A stretch of 17,563 bases of DNA from VGRF01 sp964460485 (GTDB lineage: Bacteria; Myxococcota_A; UBA9160; UBA6930): assembly GCA_964460485.1 (NCBI GenBank), contig CAYWRY010000086.1, positions 1-17,563 of the forward strand, written 5' to 3'. This document shows positions 13,706 to 17,563 of the stretch, in pieces. The translations under genes and the position numbers were made by a program. Position 1 is the first letter of the stretch. The number at the start of each line of letters is the position of its first letter. A model generated the notes under the pieces. It searched no databases. It saw only the letters and a list, made by a program, of their open reading frames with translations, and had not been told where the DNA came from.

Positions 13706-13954
13706 TTGGCACGCGACGATCTGATCCAGGCGACCGGCACGGTCGAGAAAATTCTCGGCGGCGGGCGTTATCAGATCGGTCTCGACGGCGGCCAGTCGGT
13801 CACCGCCCAGCTCTCGGGTCGCATGCGACGCTTTCGCATCCGCGTGATTCCCGGCGACCGCGTGCAGGTCGGCCTCTCGCCCTACGACCCGTCGCACGGC
13901 TTCATCACCTTCCGCCTGCGCGACGGCGAGGGTCCGCAGACCGTCACCGAGTAG
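13706..13954 (+). CDS. infA: Translation initiation factor IF-1
   Basis: An 82-residue OB-fold protein that binds the 30S A site and helps IF-2 and IF-3 set the start codon. Family blocks are clear: DDLIQATGTVEKILGGGRYQ (3-22), VTAQLSGRMRRFRIRVIPGD (with SGRMRR for the usual SGKMRK), then GLSPYDPSHGFITFR. It is about ten residues longer than the usual 72, with an acidic tail GEGPQTVTE. The start is TTG at 13706, preceded by CGGAG five bases upstream; the residues MARDD match the known IF-1 N-terminus (MAKED), so TTG is well supported. A GTG gene for an acyltransferase begins 12 bp after its stop. Confidence 0.93.
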   Translation: MARDDLIQATGTVEKILGGGRYQIGLDGGQSVTAQLSGRMRRFRIRVIPGDRVQVGLSPYDPSHGFITFRLRDGEGPQTVTE

Positions 13955-13966
13955 GGCCGCGCTCGC

Positions 13967-14632
13967 GTGAGCGCGGCGAGTCGCGTGAGGCGCATGCTCC
14001 GCATCGCCGGTATGCGCGTGCGGGCGGCGAACGGGCGCGCGCGGCTCGCGGGACTCGGGTGGCTGCACCCGGGGCTACGCGTAGACGCAAGCGCGTCGCC
14101 GGGCTTCGGCGTGGCGCGCATCAGCCTCTCGCCGGAAGCGAAGCTGACGATCGGCGCGAACGCGGCGACCGAGTACCGGCCGGGCGTGCTGAACCTCGTC
14201 GTGTACGACGGCGCGGAGATCGTGCTCGAGCCGAGCTCGTGGCTGCGCACGGAGGTCGGCGCGGTGAACCTCGTCGCGTTCGCCGGCGCGCGCATCGTCG
14301 TCGGCCCCGAGGTGATGCTGAACGCCTGCAGCGTGAGCGCGCAGCGCGAGGTCGTGTTCGAGCGGCGGGCGACGGTGGGGCCGGGCTCGCGCATCTACGA
14401 TTTCACCCACGACCTCGACGACGCGCGGACGGGCTCCGCGGCCCCAGTCCGCGTCGGTGCGCACACCTGGATCGCGTCCGACGTGACCGTGCTACCGGGC
14501 GTGACGATCGGCGCGCACTGCGTGATCGGCGCGCGCTCCGTCGTGACTCGGGACGTCCCGCCGCACACGCTCGCCTTCGGCGCGCCCGCCGAGCCGCGGG
14601 GCGCGATCGGTGATCGCACGCGGGCGCTGTAG
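13967..14632 (+). CDS. Acyltransferase with left-handed beta-helix (hexapeptide repeats)
   Basis: A 221-residue protein with hexapeptide repeats through most of its length, for example LVVYDGAEIVLEPSSWLR, VAFAGARIVVGPEVMLNACS and VRVGAHTWIASDVTVLPGVT followed by IGAHCVIGARSVVTRDVPPH. This is the WbbJ/maltose O-acetyltransferase-like fold that moves an acetyl or acyl group from CoA to a sugar or similar acceptor. The loop IYDFTHDLDD holds His148, the likely catalytic base. The ending LAFGAPAEP is the usual (G)xPA(k) finish of the domain. The GTG at 13967 is 12 bp after infA, and its TAG overlaps a TAGCGTGC motif ahead of the next gene. The acceptor is unknown; a glycan is the commonest for relatives. 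Confidence 0.85.
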   Translation: MSAASRVRRMLRIAGMRVRAANGRARLAGLGWLHPGLRVDASASPGFGVARISLSPEAKLTIGANAATEYRPGVLNLVVYDGAEIVLEPSSWLRTEVGAVNLVAFAGARIVVGPEVMLNACSVSAQREVVFERRATVGPGSRIYDFTHDLDDARTGSAAPVRVGAHTWIASDVTVLPGVTIGAHCVIGARSVVTRDVPPHTLAFGAPAEPRGAIGDRTRAL

Positions 14633-14654
14633 CGTGCCGGCGCGGGGAGAAGGG

Positions 14655-15590
14655 ATGACGCTGCGAATCGCTTACTTCGGGCAGGCGCCGTTCGGGCGCG
14701 ACGTGCTGGTGCGGCTGATCGAAGCCGGCCACCGGATCTTGGGCGTGTACGCGCCTCCGACGAAGCCCGGCGCGAAGGCAGACCCGCTCGCGGAGGAGGC
14801 GGAGAGACGCGGGCTCGCGCTGTTCCGCCACGCGGCGATGCGCAAGAAGACCGGGGAGCCGATCGCGTCGCGTATCGCCGAGCACGCCGCCCTCCGTGCG
14901 GATCTGAACGTGCTCGCGTTCGTCACCATGATCCTGCCGCCCGAGATCGTCGACGCCCCGCGCTACGGCTCGCTCTGTTTCCACCCCTCGCTGCTGCCCA
15001 AGTTTCGCGGCGGAAACGCCCTCGCGTGGCAGATCATCGCGGGCGAGCGCGAGGCGGGCGTCACCGTGTTCAGGCCCGACGCGGGCGTCGACACCGGACC
15101 GATCGTCGTGCAGAAGGGGCCCGTGCCGATCCTCCCGCACCACACCGCCGCGAGCCTCTACTTCGAGTCGCTGTACGCGCTCGGGGTCGAGGCGATGGTC
15201 GAGGCGGTCGGCCGCGTTGCGAATGGCACCGCCACCTACACACCCCAAGATGAGTCGCGCGCGAGCTTCCAGGGCCTCGTCGACGACGCGGTTGCGCGTA
15301 TCGACTGGTCGCGCAGCGCGGCCGAGATCGACCGGCTGGTGCGCGGCTGCGACCCGAACCCGGGTGCCCACGCGGCGCGCGCGGGCGCGTGCGTGCGTCT
15401 GTACGGGTGCACGCTCGCAACCGAACGGGACTCCGGCGCCGCACCCGGGACGCTGCTCGCGCTGGACGCGCGCGGCGCGCGCATCGCCGCGCGCGGCGGC
15501 GTCCTCCAGGTGGCGAAGCTGAAGGTCGGCGCGGGCGCGAAGGTCGCCGCGGCCGAAGCCGGACTCGCGGCGGGCGACCGGCTCTCTTGA
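14655..15590 (+). CDS. Formyltransferase-fold protein like the N-terminal hydrolase domain of 10-formyltetrahydrofolate dehydrogenase
   Basis: A 311-residue protein with the methionyl-tRNA formyltransferase fold. It matches the first 310 residues of ALDH1L1/FDH more closely than Fmt: IAYFGQAPFGRDVLVRLIEA, GAKADPLAEEAERRGLALF, LRADLNVLAFVTMILPPEI and FHPSLLPKFRGGNALAWQII. It also shows FRPDAGVDTGPIVVQKGP and the later ARIDWSRSAAEIDRLVRGCD. Catalytic residues of FDH (His106, Asp142) correspond to His110 and Asp146. The FDH carrier-protein linker and aldehyde dehydrogenase domain are absent; the gene ends normally. It probably binds 10-formyl-THF and either hydrolyses it or transfers the formyl group to an unknown acceptor. 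The ATG at 14655 follows GGGGAGAAGGG; an upstream ATG at 14610 overlaps the acyltransferase end and is unlikely. Confidence 0.83.
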   Translation: MTLRIAYFGQAPFGRDVLVRLIEAGHRILGVYAPPTKPGAKADPLAEEAERRGLALFRHAAMRKKTGEPIASRIAEHAALRADLNVLAFVTMILPPEIVDAPRYGSLCFHPSLLPKFRGGNALAWQIIAGEREAGVTVFRPDAGVDTGPIVVQKGPVPILPHHTAASLYFESLYALGVEAMVEAVGRVANGTATYTPQDESRASFQGLVDDAVARIDWSRSAAEIDRLVRGCDPNPGAHAARAGACVRLYGCTLATERDSGAAPGTLLALDARGARIAARGGVLQVAKLKVGAGAKVAAAEAGLAAGDRLS

Positions 15591-15591
15591 C

Positions 15592-15638
15592 GGGGACGTT
15601 CTTGGACGAGCTGCGCCGTTTCGTCCAACAACGTCCCC
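15592..15638. repeat. Large hairpin / REP-like inverted repeat downstream of the formyltransferase gene
   Basis: Arms of 18 nt, GGGGACGTTCTTGGACGA (15592-15609) and TCGTCCAACAACGTCCCC (15621-15638), are complementary at 17 of 18 positions around an 11-nt loop. The repeat starts one base after the TGA at 15588-15590. No U-tract follows. It could stop or stabilise the upstream transcript, or be a copy of a dispersed palindromic repeat; the GGGGACGTT end resembles REP/RAYT-type palindromes I know from Proteobacteria. Confidence 0.65.
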
Positions 15639-15897
15639 CACCCGATTCCCTCGGGGCGGAGGGTTGCCCAAGGAATCGAAGCGCCTACTTTCCGCGCCCG
15701 TTTCCGGCCCCGCTGATAAGGGTAGGACGGCGACCGGCCGACACTCCGGCGCCACTCCGGTTCCTCAGCACCGCTACAGCACAATCGCATCGCATCGGGG
15801 CCCGCCCGCGCACCCTGCCGAGAGTCGGCAGCCGGGGCGCCAGGTCGGGGGCCTTCACTCGGCTCGGCTCTCGCAGTCCGCGCCTACGGTTTCAGCC
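15639..15897 (+). promoter_or_regulatory. Gene-free leader region of fusA
   Basis: About 260 bp with no convincing ORF on either strand. It contains an inverted pair CGATTCC...GGAATCG (about 15643-15678) and a perfect 7-bp hairpin CTGCCGA-GAG-TCGGCAG (15815-15831). A weak -10-like TACGGT at 15885-15890 lies 8 nt before the fusA ATG. No clear TTGACA-type -35 or Shine-Dalgarno is visible. The fusA promoter must lie here or upstream of the hairpin at 15592. Confidence 0.4.

Positions 15898-17563
<1,666 letters not shown>

Overview
The window is about 17.5 kb of very GC-rich bacterial DNA, densely coding on both strands. GC is strongly biased to third codon positions, so many long antisense frames stay open by chance. 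The likely source is a Gram-negative 'deltaproteobacterial'-type lineage (Myxococcota, Binatota or a relative). The strongest taxonomic hint is the elongation factor G, which resembles the spdEFG1/mitochondrial EF-G1 type. An OprI/Lpp-type murein lipoprotein, two YkuD L,D-transpeptidases and several lipoprotein signals indicate a diderm envelope. This placement is inference; no rRNA or tRNA gene is present.

Layout. (1) 2-4578: a LuxR-type regulator on the minus strand diverges from a plus-strand group. That group is a luciferase-like flavin monooxygenase, a DegT-fold PLP/PMP enzyme with His in place of the Schiff-base Lys, a 125-codon piece of a cytochrome P450 core, and a DUF2238/YjdF-like membrane protein. 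The last three are joined by GTGA stop/start overlaps. (2) 4579-8313: a membrane-anchored sulfatase-fold protein (minus), a truncated and frameshifted luciferase-like monooxygenase remnant (plus), and an MFS transporter (minus). (3) 8463-10225: an envelope module of an alanine-zipper lipoprotein ending in Lys followed by two L,D-transpeptidases. (4) 10191-11973 (minus): an ECF41-like sigma factor with a SnoaL-like tail, then a sterol desaturase-family protein. (5) 12051-13551: a small lipoprotein overlapping a ChrA-type transporter. (6) 13706-15590: translation initiation factor IF-1 (TTG start), a left-handed beta-helix acyltransferase, and a stand-alone formyltransferase matching the N-terminal hydrolase module of 10-formyl-THF dehydrogenase. 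(7) 15591-15897: a gene-free stretch with a strong 18-bp-arm hairpin. (8) 15898-end: fusA, cut by the window edge.

The most coherent functional unit is the lipoprotein/L,D-transpeptidase cluster. In Escherichia coli and Pseudomonas, enzymes of this transpeptidase family attach the C-terminal Lys of Lpp/OprI to peptidoglycan. Here the presumed substrate and enzymes lie together. The first operon may be a small-molecule pathway, but the sequence does not give its product. No mobile element, CRISPR array or prophage is visible. Two REP-like palindromes and two gene remnants are the only signs of genome turnover.
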